DNA of 64,000 nucleotides from Caldicellulosiruptor saccharolyticus DSM 8903. Lineage in GTDB: Bacteria; Bacillota; Thermoanaerobacteria; Caldicellulosiruptorales; Caldicellulosiruptoraceae. The notes under the pieces were generated by a model. The model was not told the origin of the DNA, made no database searches, and saw nothing but the letters and a program-made list of their open reading frames with translations. The stretch spans positions 1,875,394-1,939,393 of the forward strand of contig NC_009437.1 of assembly GCF_000016545.1 (NCBI RefSeq), written 5' to 3'. A program made the translations under genes and the position numbers. Shown in pieces: positions 48,278 to 57,299 of this stretch (position 1 is the stretch's first letter; every line of letters starts with the position of its first letter).

Positions 48278-50212
48278 ATGATTAAAAAAGTTTTCTGCCC
48301 GCTTGATTGTTTTGACAGCTGTGCAATTTTGGCAGAAGTACAAGATGGTAGAGCTTTAAAACTTTCAGGTAGCAAAGACCATCCCATTACTCAGGGTTTT
48401 TTGTGCAAAAAAGGCTATAGACTACTTGACAAAGTTTACTCTGAGGAGAGAATAAAAAAACCCCTCTTGAGAGTGAAAAACGATTTTCACGAGGTTGACT
48501 GGAATACTGCACTTGATCTGATAGCAGAGAGAATAGAAGAAATTTTGAAAAGATACAATTCAAGTGCTATTTTGTACTATAGTGGGGATGGATACGAAGG
48601 ATATTTAAGAAATATAGAAAGGTTGTTTTTTGATTACTTGGGTGGAGCTACATATTCTGAGGGTAGCCTTTGTTGGGGTGCTGGCTTGCTTGCACAAAAG
48701 GCAGACTTTGGAAATTCACTTTGTCATTCACCTTTTGATTTGTTCAATTCCAACTGGATTGTGCTGTGGGGAAGGAATGCATTATGGACAAACCTACACC
48801 TTTATTATCTTGTTTTAAAGGCTAAAAAACAAGGCAAAAAGGTAATGGTGATTGATATATACAAATCTCCTACTTTTAAGATAGCTGATATAGGAATTGT
48901 GATAAAACCATCTTCTGACTCTTATCTTGCTTATGGAGCAATTAAGTGTATAATTGAAAATGGCAAAGAGGATAGGAATTTTATTGATAATCATTCTATT
49001 GGGTTTGAAGAAGTAAAGAAAATTGCCGAAAGTCTTTCATATAAAGAGGTTGAAGAAAAGTGTGGGATATCGAAAGCAGTAATTGAACAAGTTGCACAGG
49101 TTTTTTTGCAAAAGCCTGTTTCAACCTTTATTGGCTATGGACCACAGAGATATACAAATGGTGTTAATACAGTCAGGACAATTGACTATCTTGTTGCAAT
49201 TTCTGGGAATGTAGGCATAAAAGGTGGCGGTGCGAATTTTGCTCACAGGTTTACGGAAAACCTTGAGCCAGTTTTCAAAGATGACAAAAGGGCTGTGAAA
49301 AAGCGTTTTTATAATAGAGCAAAACTTGGAGAGTATCTCAAGAGTTTATCAGATCCGCCAATTGAATTTGTTTATATCTCAGCAGGAAATCCTGTTTCGC
49401 AATGTCCTGATTCTGACTTGGTGTTCAGGGAACTTCAAAAAAGGTTTGTTGTCAATGTAGATATGTTCTTAACAGCAACTTCTTATGCCTCTACCTTAGT
49501 TTTGCCTGCAGCAAGTTTTCTGGAAAAGGAAGATATATTCATCCCGAATATGTGGCATGACTATATAGGTATTTCAGAAAAGGCTATTGAGAAGATAGGT
49601 GAAGCCAAGTCAGAGGTTGAGATAATAAATGAGCTTGCAAAAAGGCTAAATCTTGATTTTCCTATAAAATCCGAAAAAGAGTGGGTAGATGTTGTAAAAC
49701 AGCACCTTGAGAAAAACCTGAATATAAAACTTGAAGGCCATTTTACAAGAGGCTGTGCAATCGATGTGCCATGGGAAGACAGAGTATTTTTGACAAAGAG
49801 TAAGAAATTTGAGTTTAAAAATGACATCTTAGGAGTTGCTGTTCCGTGTACAGATGACAGCCAAAAGCTTTTAAAAAATCAGTTGAGGCTTGTGACGATT
49901 CACTCTGACAAGACGCTGCACTCTCAAGAGTTTTTTGAAAGAAAAAAGCTTGCTTATATCAATCCTCTTGATGCAAAGAGGTTAAATATCTCAGACAGGG
50001 ATAGAATTTTAATATACAATGGATGTGGAGGTTTTATTTTGAATGTGTGCCTAAGCGAAAAGGTAGGCAGAGGATTTATAATTGTGGAAGAGGGATTCCA
50101 AAACGAAAAGATAGAGACAATAAACTCTTGTCTTTTTGGTTTTACAGCTGAAAAAGATTCTCAGGCTGCTTTTAATTCTAATTTTGTGTTTGTCAAAAAG
50201 GTGGCAACATGA
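48278..50212 (+). CDS. molybdopterin-dependent oxidoreductase
   Basis: A 644-residue member of the DMSO reductase superfamily, started at ATG 48278 (GGGGG upstream). The N terminus carries an Fe-S motif C7-x3-C11-x3-C15 plus C43 (FCPLDCFDSC ... GFLCKKG). Further on come YSGDGYEGYL, the possible Mo/W ligand C132 in SEGSLCWGAG, IVLWGRNALWT and IGYGPQRYTNGVNTVRTIDY. The C-terminal cap includes LVTIHSDKTLHSQEF. No twin-arginine signal is present, so it is cytoplasmic. Substrate unknown; a mobA-like gene follows directly. Related sequences are often called formate dehydrogenase or thiosulfate/polysulfide reductase subunits without proof. Confidence 0.85.
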   Translation: MIKKVFCPLDCFDSCAILAEVQDGRALKLSGSKDHPITQGFLCKKGYRLLDKVYSEERIKKPLLRVKNDFHEVDWNTALDLIAERIEEILKRYNSSAILYYSGDGYEGYLRNIERLFFDYLGGATYSEGSLCWGAGLLAQKADFGNSLCHSPFDLFNSNWIVLWGRNALWTNLHLYYLVLKAKKQGKKVMVIDIYKSPTFKIADIGIVIKPSSDSYLAYGAIKCIIENGKEDRNFIDNHSIGFEEVKKIAESLSYKEVEEKCGISKAVIEQVAQVFLQKPVSTFIGYGPQRYTNGVNTVRTIDYLVAISGNVGIKGGGANFAHRFTENLEPVFKDDKRAVKKRFYNRAKLGEYLKSLSDPPIEFVYISAGNPVSQCPDSDLVFRELQKRFVVNVDMFLTATSYASTLVLPAASFLEKEDIFIPNMWHDYIGISEKAIEKIGEAKSEVEIINELAKRLNLDFPIKSEKEWVDVVKQHLEKNLNIKLEGHFTRGCAIDVPWEDRVFLTKSKKFEFKNDILGVAVPCTDDSQKLLKNQLRLVTIHSDKTLHSQEFFERKKLAYINPLDAKRLNISDRDRILIYNGCGGFILNVCLSEKVGRGFIIVEEGFQNEKIETINSCLFGFTAEKDSQAAFNSNFVFVKKVAT

Positions 50213-50808
50213 AAAATCTATTTATACTTGCAGGTGGAAAATCAAGCCGACTTGGCTTTGACAAGCTAAACATAACTATTTGTGGGAAGAACGTTGTTGA
50301 GATAATAGACCAAAACATAGGAGATTTATTTGATCAAAAGTTTATTGTTGTAAAAGAAGAAAAAGTCTTAAAGTTAAAAAATTTTAAAGTGATAAAAGAT
50401 GCACTTAAAATTGATGCACCTGTGGCAGGAGTTATTACAAGTTTGATATATTCTCAAAGCGATAAAAATTTTATTTGTGCATGTGACATGCCATTTATCA
50501 ACAGAGATTTAGTAAAATATATGCTACAGTTTGAAGGGTATGACGCAGTTGTGCCATTTTACAATGGCTATTTTGAACCTTTATGCTGTGTGTATAGCAA
50601 AACATTTTTAAAAAGTGCACTTGAGTGTGTCAGCAAAGGGATATTATCGCTTAACTTTGCACTAAGAAATTCAAATATAAAAAAGATAGAGCTAAATGAA
50701 ATACTACAATTTGATAGCATGTTAATGAGCTTTAAGAATATAAACACTATACAAGATTTGGAGGAGGCAAATGAGCAATTTAAAAGTGCGTTTGCCGAGC
50801 ATGTTTGA
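50209..50808 (+). CDS. mobA: molybdenum cofactor guanylyltransferase MobA
   Basis: A 199-residue nucleotidyltransferase. The GTP-binding N-terminal motif is LFILAGGKSSRLGFDKL, the metal-binding motif FICACDMPFINRDLVKY, and the GDAPVAGVI-like loop reads DAPVAGVITSLIYSQSD. It attaches GMP to molybdopterin to form the MGD cofactor, needed by the oxidoreductase just upstream. The start overlaps the upstream stop by ATGA. The 3' end overlaps the NUDIX gene by 38 nt. Confidence 0.88.
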   Translation: MKNLFILAGGKSSRLGFDKLNITICGKNVVEIIDQNIGDLFDQKFIVVKEEKVLKLKNFKVIKDALKIDAPVAGVITSLIYSQSDKNFICACDMPFINRDLVKYMLQFEGYDAVVPFYNGYFEPLCCVYSKTFLKSALECVSKGILSLNFALRNSNIKKIELNEILQFDSMLMSFKNINTIQDLEEANEQFKSAFAEHV

Positions 50809-51367
50809 TTTGAGTGAGATAGATGTATCAAGGGATTTGATAGAGAAAAAAATTGATATAGAGATTGAAACTCAAGAATTTTTTGAATATGTAAACTCTA
50901 AGATAAACGTTGACAGAATTGGTGAGGTTGTATTTGCTGTCAAAAATGGTGATTTTATTTTGCTTGTAAGGCAGGATGAGTACCCTCAAGGTTTGTACAG
51001 AGTACCATCAGGTGGGATTGGAATTGGTGAAAAAGTGGTTGATGCCTTGAAAAGAGAAGTAAAAGAGGAGCTCGGGATTGATGTTCAAAAGTTTTCTTTG
51101 ATAGGTGTTATCGAGTACAATCTTTGTTATAAACACAAATCATATAAGTTTTTCTCTTTCGTCTTCTTAATAGATGATTACAAAAAAGACAGCTTTGCAG
51201 AAACTGATGGAGAGATTTCTGAAGTTTTGCCTGTTGAAGTGCCAAGGATAAAAGACTATTGCGATATTATTGAGCAGCAGAGCGGTTTTTGGAAAGACTG
51301 GGCAAGATTGCGCTACCATTCTACTTATCTTGTATATGAGTACCTGACACAAAAGAGAATAAAATAA
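50771..51367 (+). CDS. NUDIX hydrolase
   Basis: A 198-residue protein with a complete NUDIX box: GGIGIGEKVVDALKREVKEELGI (quoted in parts: PSGGIGIGEKVVDAL and KREVKEELGID, with the REVKEELG core). It would hydrolyse a nucleoside diphosphate linked to another group, using Mg2+. The N-terminal 60 residues have no clear domain. Its start ATG, with GGAGGAGG upstream, lies 38 nt inside mobA. The next gene is a methyltransferase. Substrate is unknown. Confidence 0.88.
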   Translation: MSNLKVRLPSMFDLSEIDVSRDLIEKKIDIEIETQEFFEYVNSKINVDRIGEVVFAVKNGDFILLVRQDEYPQGLYRVPSGGIGIGEKVVDALKREVKEELGIDVQKFSLIGVIEYNLCYKHKSYKFFSFVFLIDDYKKDSFAETDGEISEVLPVEVPRIKDYCDIIEQQSGFWKDWARLRYHSTYLVYEYLTQKRIK

Positions 51368-51385
51368 AGAGGTGTTTTTGTTCAG

Positions 51386-52555
51386 ATGGCAAAGGTGTTC
51401 CTGGCAAAAGGAAAAGGCTTGAGAGTTGAAAATGGACATCCTTGGGTATTCAGACATGAGGTTGAAAGAATAGATGGGGAGTTTGAAGATGGCGATATTG
51501 TGGAAGTTTATAATTTCAAAAAAAAGTTTGTTGGTAAAGGTTTTATAAACTCAAAATCACAAATCTTAGTAAGAATTCTTACAAGGAAGAACGAAGAGAT
51601 TAACATAGATTTTTTCAGAAAAAGAATTCAAGATGCGTGGGAGTATAGAAAGAGTATAGGATATGTTAATAATTGCAGACTTATTTTTGCAGAAGCTGAT
51701 TTCTTGCCGGGACTTATTGTTGACAAATTCGGCGATGTTCTGGTTATGCAAACACTTTCAAAAGGTGTTGACAGATACAAGGATAAGCTGGTAGATATAT
51801 TAGTTGATGTGGTAAATCCAAAAGCAATATATGAGAGAAATGATGCAAAGGTAAGAGAGATTGAAGGGCTTGAGCTTAAGAAAGGCTTTTTATATGGAAA
51901 GTCTTCTACAGAGGTTGAGATAGAAGAAAATGGTATAAAGATGATTGTTGACATAGAAAATGGACAAAAGACAGGGTATTTTTTGGACCAAAAAGAAAAC
52001 AGGGTTGCAATCAGAAATTTTGTAAGTGACAAGACTGTTCTTGACTGTTTTTGCCATACAGGCGGTTTTACAGTAAATGCTGCAAAGTTTGGGGCATCGA
52101 AAGTCATTGGAGTTGACATTTCAGACACAGCAATTGAGCAGGCAATGAAAAATGCAAAACTGAACAATGTTGAAAACAAATGTGAGTTTGTGGTTTCGAA
52201 TGTCTTTGACTATTTAAATGAGCTTGATGACAAAAAGGAAAAGTACGATGTTGTGATTTTGGACCCGCCTGCTTTTGCTAAAAGTGTTCATACAATTGAA
52301 AATGCAAAAAGAGGATATAAAGAGATAAACTTAAGAGCTATGAAAATACTCAAAAAAGGTGGTATTTTGGTCACGTGTTCATGTTCACACTATATGAAGC
52401 CAGATTTGTTCTTTGAGGTAATAAAAGATGCAGCGAAAGATGCCAAAAAGACCTTGAGAATGATTGAGTATAGAACACAGGCAAAAGACCATCCGTATCT
52501 TATAAATTATGAAGAATCACTATACCTAAAGTGCTTTATATTCCAAGTTTTATAG
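51386..52555 (+). CDS. RlmI-like 23S rRNA methyltransferase (PUA plus Rossmann domain)
   Basis: A 389-residue protein with an N-terminal PUA domain (ENGHPWVFRHEVERIDGEFE) and a C-terminal SAM methyltransferase domain. The SAM motif is VLDCFCHTGGFTVNAAKFGA, with VIGVDISDTAIEQAMKNA and the catalytic-type LDPPAFAKS, then LVTCSCSHYMKPD. It resembles RlmI, which makes m5C1962 of 23S rRNA in E. coli. Note the Cys-rich motif; related RlmI proteins use a catalytic Cys. The target in this organism is inferred. Confidence 0.9.
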   Translation: MAKVFLAKGKGLRVENGHPWVFRHEVERIDGEFEDGDIVEVYNFKKKFVGKGFINSKSQILVRILTRKNEEINIDFFRKRIQDAWEYRKSIGYVNNCRLIFAEADFLPGLIVDKFGDVLVMQTLSKGVDRYKDKLVDILVDVVNPKAIYERNDAKVREIEGLELKKGFLYGKSSTEVEIEENGIKMIVDIENGQKTGYFLDQKENRVAIRNFVSDKTVLDCFCHTGGFTVNAAKFGASKVIGVDISDTAIEQAMKNAKLNNVENKCEFVVSNVFDYLNELDDKKEKYDVVILDPPAFAKSVHTIENAKRGYKEINLRAMKILKKGGILVTCSCSHYMKPDLFFEVIKDAAKDAKKTLRMIEYRTQAKDHPYLINYEESLYLKCFIFQVL

Positions 52556-52582
52556 AGCTTGAAGAGGAGGTAAATTTTAAAA

Positions 52583-53950
52583 TTGAACTTACCAGAAGAG
52601 TTTTTGTCAAAGATGAAAGAGATTTTGAAAGATGAGTTTGAAGATTTTGTAAAGGTGTATGATTTTGATAGTTACAAAGGATTTAGGGTAAATACTGCAA
52701 AGGTTTCGGTTGATGAATTCATGAAGCGGATTGGTATAGAGTTTGAAAAAGTTCCATGGTGTGAAGATGGGTTTTATATCAACGATGAAATTAGACTGAG
52801 TAAACACCCTTACTATTTTGCTGGACTTATCTACATCCAAGAGCCATCGGCAATGTTTCCTGTTGAGGCTTTAGATGTAAAAGAAGGTGAAAAGGTTTTA
52901 GATTTGTGTGCAGCACCAGGCGGCAAGACAATCCAGATTGCAGCAAAGATTGGACCAAATGGTATGCTTGTTTCAAATGATGTCAAACCAACAAGGATAA
53001 AGGCCCTTGTTAAGAATGTAGAAAATCTTGGACTTACAAATGTTGTAATTTTGAATAACAAGCCAAAAGAAATAGCTGAAAGCTATGGTGCATACTTTGA
53101 CAAAATTTTGGTTGATGCACCTTGTTCAGGTGAAGGGATGTTTCGCAAAGACCCGACTTCTGCCAAAAAGTGGACTTCAAATCATCCACAAAAATATGTT
53201 AATTTGCAAAGAAGTATTATGACAGAAGTAGATGAGCTTTTAAAAGTAGGTGGTGAGATAGTCTACTCTACTTGTACATTTGAGCCTGAAGAAAATGAAG
53301 GGATAATTGATTGGTTTTTGAAAAAACATAAAAACTACGAGGTAGTTGAGATAAAAAAATACCCAGGATTTTCTGATGGGCTTGAAATAAATGGAAATCT
53401 AGAGCTTAAAAAAACTGTTAGAATCTATCCCCACAAAGTTAAAGGTGAAGGGCATTTTGTATGTAAGCTGAAGAAGGTAAAAGAAAGTGGCAATGAATGG
53501 GTTTTTGAACCGAAAAGATATCAAGTTGACAAAAGTGATTTAGAGATTTTTGAAAAATTTTGCCAAAAGCACTTTGATATAGATTTTAAAATGTTTGAAA
53601 ACAGGGTATTTTATAAAAAGGCTGACAAGCTTTATTTAGGATATGAAGGACCGTTTGACAAAATTACTCCTATAAGAAATGGGCTTTTGCTTGGAGAGGT
53701 TTACAAAGGGAGGTTTTATCCTTCAGCGCACCTTATCTCAAGTCTTAAATTCGAGAATTTAAAAAAAGCAATCAACTTTTCTGTAAATGATGAAAGGCTA
53801 ATTAGGTATCTCAAGGGTGAGACTATTGAGAATGTTGAAAATTTAAAAGGATTTGTTGCTGTGTGTGTAGATGGTTTTACACTTGGCTGGGGTAAGGCAG
53901 AAGGGCATATAATAAAGAACTATTTTCCAAGAGGGTGGAGATTAGAGTAA
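52583..53950 (+). CDS. RsmF/NOL1-Sun-type 16S rRNA cytosine methyltransferase
   Basis: A 455-residue m5C methyltransferase. SAM binding shows as EKVLDLCAAPGGKTIQIAAK; the two catalytic cysteines lie in DAPCSGEGMFRKDP and VYSTCTFEPEENEG. A C-terminal RNA-binding extension (about residues 310-455) matches the RsmF/YebU type. It would methylate a cytosine in 16S rRNA; the position is not certain. It starts at TTG with AGGAGG about 12 nt upstream. The next gene follows almost without a gap. Confidence 0.92.
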   Translation: MNLPEEFLSKMKEILKDEFEDFVKVYDFDSYKGFRVNTAKVSVDEFMKRIGIEFEKVPWCEDGFYINDEIRLSKHPYYFAGLIYIQEPSAMFPVEALDVKEGEKVLDLCAAPGGKTIQIAAKIGPNGMLVSNDVKPTRIKALVKNVENLGLTNVVILNNKPKEIAESYGAYFDKILVDAPCSGEGMFRKDPTSAKKWTSNHPQKYVNLQRSIMTEVDELLKVGGEIVYSTCTFEPEENEGIIDWFLKKHKNYEVVEIKKYPGFSDGLEINGNLELKKTVRIYPHKVKGEGHFVCKLKKVKESGNEWVFEPKRYQVDKSDLEIFEKFCQKHFDIDFKMFENRVFYKKADKLYLGYEGPFDKITPIRNGLLLGEVYKGRFYPSAHLISSLKFENLKKAINFSVNDERLIRYLKGETIENVENLKGFVAVCVDGFTLGWGKAEGHIIKNYFPRGWRLE

Positions 53951-53951
53951 T

Positions 53952-54650
53952 ATGAGGCTTGACAGGTTTTTAGCACACAGTGGTTTTGGAACAAGAAGCG
54001 AGGTAAAAAGGTTAATAAAGAAAGGCCTTGTAAAAGTAAATGGAAAACAAGCTAAAAGCCCTGATTTGAAAATTGATGAGGACAAAGATGTTGTACAGGT
54101 GGGAGAGGAAATAGTAGAGCTTCAAAAGAGGGTTTATATTATGATGAACAAGCCTCAAGGATATGTTTGTTCAAATGATGACCCGCTTTCACCTACTATT
54201 TTCTCGCTTATTCCGGAAAACCTAAAATATAGAAATTTGCACACGGTTGGTAGACTTGATAAAGACGCTGAGGGGCTTTTGATAATTACAAACAATGGAG
54301 AGTATACGCACAAAGTTATATCACCCAAAAAACACATAGAGAAGGAATACATTGTTAAGCTTGAGAAAGAGCTTAATAGAGAGAAGATAAAGGTATTTGA
54401 AGATGGTGTTGTTTTAGATGATGGTTATAAAACCTTGCCAGCAAAATATACTATATTAGACGATTTCACAGTTAGCCTTACAATTTATGAAGGAAAATAC
54501 CATCAAATAAAGAGAATGTTTGAATCGATTGGGAATAAGGTTGTGTATTTAAAACGTGTCAGAATAGGTAGGTTAAAGTTAGATGAAAATTTGAATCCCG
54601 GCGAATATAAAGTGTTAGACGAGCTTGATGCTTTTTCAGTATTTGAGTAA
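53952..54650 (+). CDS. RsuA-family rRNA pseudouridine synthase
   Basis: A 232-residue enzyme with an S4 domain (MRLDRFLAHSGFGTRSEVKR) and the RsuA/RluE core. The catalytic Asp lies in VGRLDKDAEGLLIITNNGE, and VSLTIYEGKYHQIKRMFESIG is the partner motif. It would make pseudouridine 516 in 16S rRNA (RsuA) or a 23S site (RluE). It differs clearly from the 31382 copy, which has GRLDFDTTG, so the two are not recent duplicates. Confidence 0.9.
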   Translation: MRLDRFLAHSGFGTRSEVKRLIKKGLVKVNGKQAKSPDLKIDEDKDVVQVGEEIVELQKRVYIMMNKPQGYVCSNDDPLSPTIFSLIPENLKYRNLHTVGRLDKDAEGLLIITNNGEYTHKVISPKKHIEKEYIVKLEKELNREKIKVFEDGVVLDDGYKTLPAKYTILDDFTVSLTIYEGKYHQIKRMFESIGNKVVYLKRVRIGRLKLDENLNPGEYKVLDELDAFSVFE

Positions 54651-54682
54651 CAAGCGCCTTAGTAAAGGAGGAGAACAAAAAA

Positions 54683-55267
54683 ATGAACCAGGCAGGGATA
54701 AAAAATCTTGTTAAGATTTCTATATTTGGTGCACTTGCTTTTGTTGTAATGCTTATTGAGTTTCCCCTGGGGATATTTCCAGATTTTTTGAAACTTGATT
54801 TCAGTGACTCAATAGCACTTATTTTGTCATTTGCATTAGGGCCTTTGTCAGGAGTTGCAGTTGAATTCTTGAAAAATGTACTTCATCTTTTTGTTACAAA
54901 AACAGCTGGAATAGGTGAGCTTGCAAACTTTATGATAGGTGGTTGTTTAGTATTTGTTGCTGGATACATATACAATAAGAATAGAACAAAAAAGGGAGCT
55001 ATATTAGCTTTAGCACTATCTACCTTAGTTTTTTCAATCTGGGCAGGAATTTTGAACTATTTTGTACTTCTTCCTTTGTATGAAAAGGCTTTAAAATTTC
55101 CTATAACAGAGATAGTAAAACTTGCTGCAAAGTTCAATAGTCTCATTACTGATAAGTTCACTCTGGTATTGTTTTCAATTATACCGTTTAACCTCATTAA
55201 AGGAGCGATAATATCTATTGTAACATTTGTGCTTTATAAGCGACTTTCAAAGATTGTAAAAAGATAG
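54683..55267 (+). CDS. ECF transporter S component, RibU-like
   Basis: A 194-residue membrane protein with five or six helices. Its N-terminal half has the RibU pattern IEFPLGIFPDFLKLDFSDSI, then GPLSGVAVEFLKNVLHLF, as in riboflavin-specific S components. The NYFVLLPLYEKAL segment near residue 128 is also typical. It would bind riboflavin and be powered by the EcfA1-EcfA2-EcfT module at 34053-36534. No FMN riboswitch was found in the short 32-nt gap upstream, so its control differs from classical ribU genes. Confidence 0.85.
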   Translation: MNQAGIKNLVKISIFGALAFVVMLIEFPLGIFPDFLKLDFSDSIALILSFALGPLSGVAVEFLKNVLHLFVTKTAGIGELANFMIGGCLVFVAGYIYNKNRTKKGAILALALSTLVFSIWAGILNYFVLLPLYEKALKFPITEIVKLAAKFNSLITDKFTLVLFSIIPFNLIKGAIISIVTFVLYKRLSKIVKR

Positions 55268-55280
55268 GAGATGAAAAAAT

Positions 55281-55631
55281 ATGGGTGTGTATTTTGAAAA
55301 TGAGTTTGGTAAGATAGAGATAACAAATGATTGTATTGCAACAATTATAGGGTTGAGCAGTATGGAGAGCTATGGCGTTGTTGGGATGGCATCAAAGAGT
55401 GTTACAGATGGGATTGTAAATTTACTTGGCAGAGAAAACCTTCAAAAAGGGATAAAAGTCATAGCAGAAAATGGAGTTGTTAATGCTGATATCCATATAA
55501 TTGTGGAATATGGTACAAGAATTCCTGTAATTGCTGAAAATATCAAGGAGAGGGTATCGTATGCAATTGAAAAGTACACTGGCTTAAAACCAGGTAATAT
55601 TAATATTTATGTGGATGGTATTCGCTTGTAA
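55281..55631 (+). CDS. Asp23/Gls24 family envelope stress protein
   Basis: A 116-residue Asp23-type protein: GKIEITNDCIATIIGLSSME, GVVGMASK, and NADIHIIVEYGTRIPVIAENIKERV, quoted as DIHIIVEYGTRIPVIAENIK, followed by KYTGLKPGNINIYVDGI. Such proteins associate with the membrane in some Gram-positives. The gene lies directly upstream of the DAK-phosphatase-like (FakA) gene, a conserved pairing (yloU-yloV in Bacillus), which supports a link to fatty-acid kinase function. Confidence 0.92.
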   Translation: MGVYFENEFGKIEITNDCIATIIGLSSMESYGVVGMASKSVTDGIVNLLGRENLQKGIKVIAENGVVNADIHIIVEYGTRIPVIAENIKERVSYAIEKYTGLKPGNINIYVDGIRL

Positions 55632-55651
55632 GAAGCTGAGGAGGATGTATT

Positions 55652-57292
55652 ATGAAATTTTTAACAGCAGATGTATTAAAGGATATGCTAAGGGCAGCTA
55701 ACAACTATTTAAAATTGAACATAAAAAAAATTAATGCTCTGAATGTCTTTCCTGTACCAGATGGAGATACAGGCACAAACATGTCTGCAACACTTGATAG
55801 TAGCATTAAAGAAATTAATGGCAAAGTATTTGAAACTGTTGATGAGCTTATGAATACTGTTGCTTTTGGCAGCCTAAAAGGTGCTAGAGGAAACTCTGGG
55901 GTTATACTTTCACAGCTTTTAAGAGGCTTCGCAAAGGAACTAAAAGGAAAAGAAGTACTTGATATTCCAACGTTTGTTGCCTGTCTTAAATCAGCATCTG
56001 CAAGTGCTTATAGAGCAGTAATGAAACCCACAGAAGGTACAATGCTTACCGTTGCAAGAGGGATAGCCGAGGATGTTGAAAAGGAAGTATTGTCAAATTC
56101 TGTAAGCGAAATAGAAGAACTTCTCGAGATATGTGTTCTGAGTGGGAAAAAGTGGCTCAGTAAAACCCCTGAGATGTTGCCTATATTAAAAGAAGCAAAT
56201 GTTGTTGACAGTGGTGGTATGGGGCTTGTTGTAATTTTTGAAGGGATGTATAAATTTTTGAAAGAAGGGATTAGTTTTGAAGATGTACAAGAGGAAGAAG
56301 CTTATAAAGTAGCTTCTGTTAAAACTGAGGAGATAAAATTTACTTATTGTACAGAGTTTTTTATAACAGGACTGAAAAAAAATATAGAGGATGAGTTTAA
56401 GCAATATCTTCAGACTGTAGGTGATTCAATTATAGTAATCCAAGATGGTGAGATTTTAAAAACCCATGTTCACACAAACTCACCTGGCAAGGTAATAGAA
56501 AGGGCTTTAAAATATGGGGAGCTTATAAATATAAAAATTGACAATATGAAATATCAGCACCAAGAGTTTGTGAAGGCTGAGACAGACCAAAGAAATAATG
56601 AGAATATTGAGGATGAAATAATTACCAAGGAATATGGGTTTGTTGCTGTATCTCAGGGTGAAGGCTTTAACGAGATCTTAAAAGGTTTGGGTGTTGACTA
56701 TATTATAGAAGGCGGACAGACAATGAACCCCAGCGCAGATGATTTTATAAGTGCCATAAAAAATGTCCCGGCTAAAAATATATTTGTGTTTCCAAACAAC
56801 AAAAACGTTATAATGTCAGCTGAACTGTCTCTTCAGCTAATCAATACAAAAAAGAACATAAAAGTAGTAAAAACTAATAACATTCCAGAATGCATTGCAG
56901 CACTCATACGGTTTGACATAAACTCAGATGTTGAAACAAATATCAAGCGCATGCAAGAAGCGATAAATTCTATAAAAGTTGCTGAGGTTACTCAGGCTGT
57001 AAGAGATACAAAGATTAATGGTTTTAAGATAAAAGAAGGTGATTTCATAGGAATATCTAAAAAAGAGATAATACAATCTGGCAAAGACCTTATAGAGGTT
57101 GCAATATCTTGTGTAAAGAAGATTGTTGATGACAGCACTCAAATTTTGAGCATCTACTATGGTAAAAATGTTAATTCTGATGATGTTCAAAAATTGGTAG
57201 ATGAACTCAAAGCTGAATATCCTCAAATTGACATAGAAAGCTATGAAAGTGGGAATGACATTTATCACTTTATAATTGTTGCTGAGATGTGA
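55652..57292 (+). CDS. FakA-like DAK2-domain protein (YloV family)
   Basis: A 546-residue protein with the DhaL/DAK2 ATP-binding domain (residues 1-200): NVFPVPDGDTGTNMSATLDS, the Mg-binding aspartates in DGDTGTN, and LKGARGNSGVILSQLLRGFA. A middle domain and a C-terminal domain follow, as in YloV/FakA. FakA phosphorylates fatty acids carried by FakB so they can enter phospholipid synthesis. No fakB is in the window. It follows the Asp23 gene by 20 nt, as in other Firmicutes. Confidence 0.9.
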   Translation: MKFLTADVLKDMLRAANNYLKLNIKKINALNVFPVPDGDTGTNMSATLDSSIKEINGKVFETVDELMNTVAFGSLKGARGNSGVILSQLLRGFAKELKGKEVLDIPTFVACLKSASASAYRAVMKPTEGTMLTVARGIAEDVEKEVLSNSVSEIEELLEICVLSGKKWLSKTPEMLPILKEANVVDSGGMGLVVIFEGMYKFLKEGISFEDVQEEEAYKVASVKTEEIKFTYCTEFFITGLKKNIEDEFKQYLQTVGDSIIVIQDGEILKTHVHTNSPGKVIERALKYGELINIKIDNMKYQHQEFVKAETDQRNNENIEDEIITKEYGFVAVSQGEGFNEILKGLGVDYIIEGGQTMNPSADDFISAIKNVPAKNIFVFPNNKNVIMSAELSLQLINTKKNIKVVKTNNIPECIAALIRFDINSDVETNIKRMQEAINSIKVAEVTQAVRDTKINGFKIKEGDFIGISKKEIIQSGKDLIEVAISCVKKIVDDSTQILSIYYGKNVNSDDVQKLVDELKAEYPQIDIESYESGNDIYHFIIVAEM

Positions 57293-57299
57293 GGGAAAA

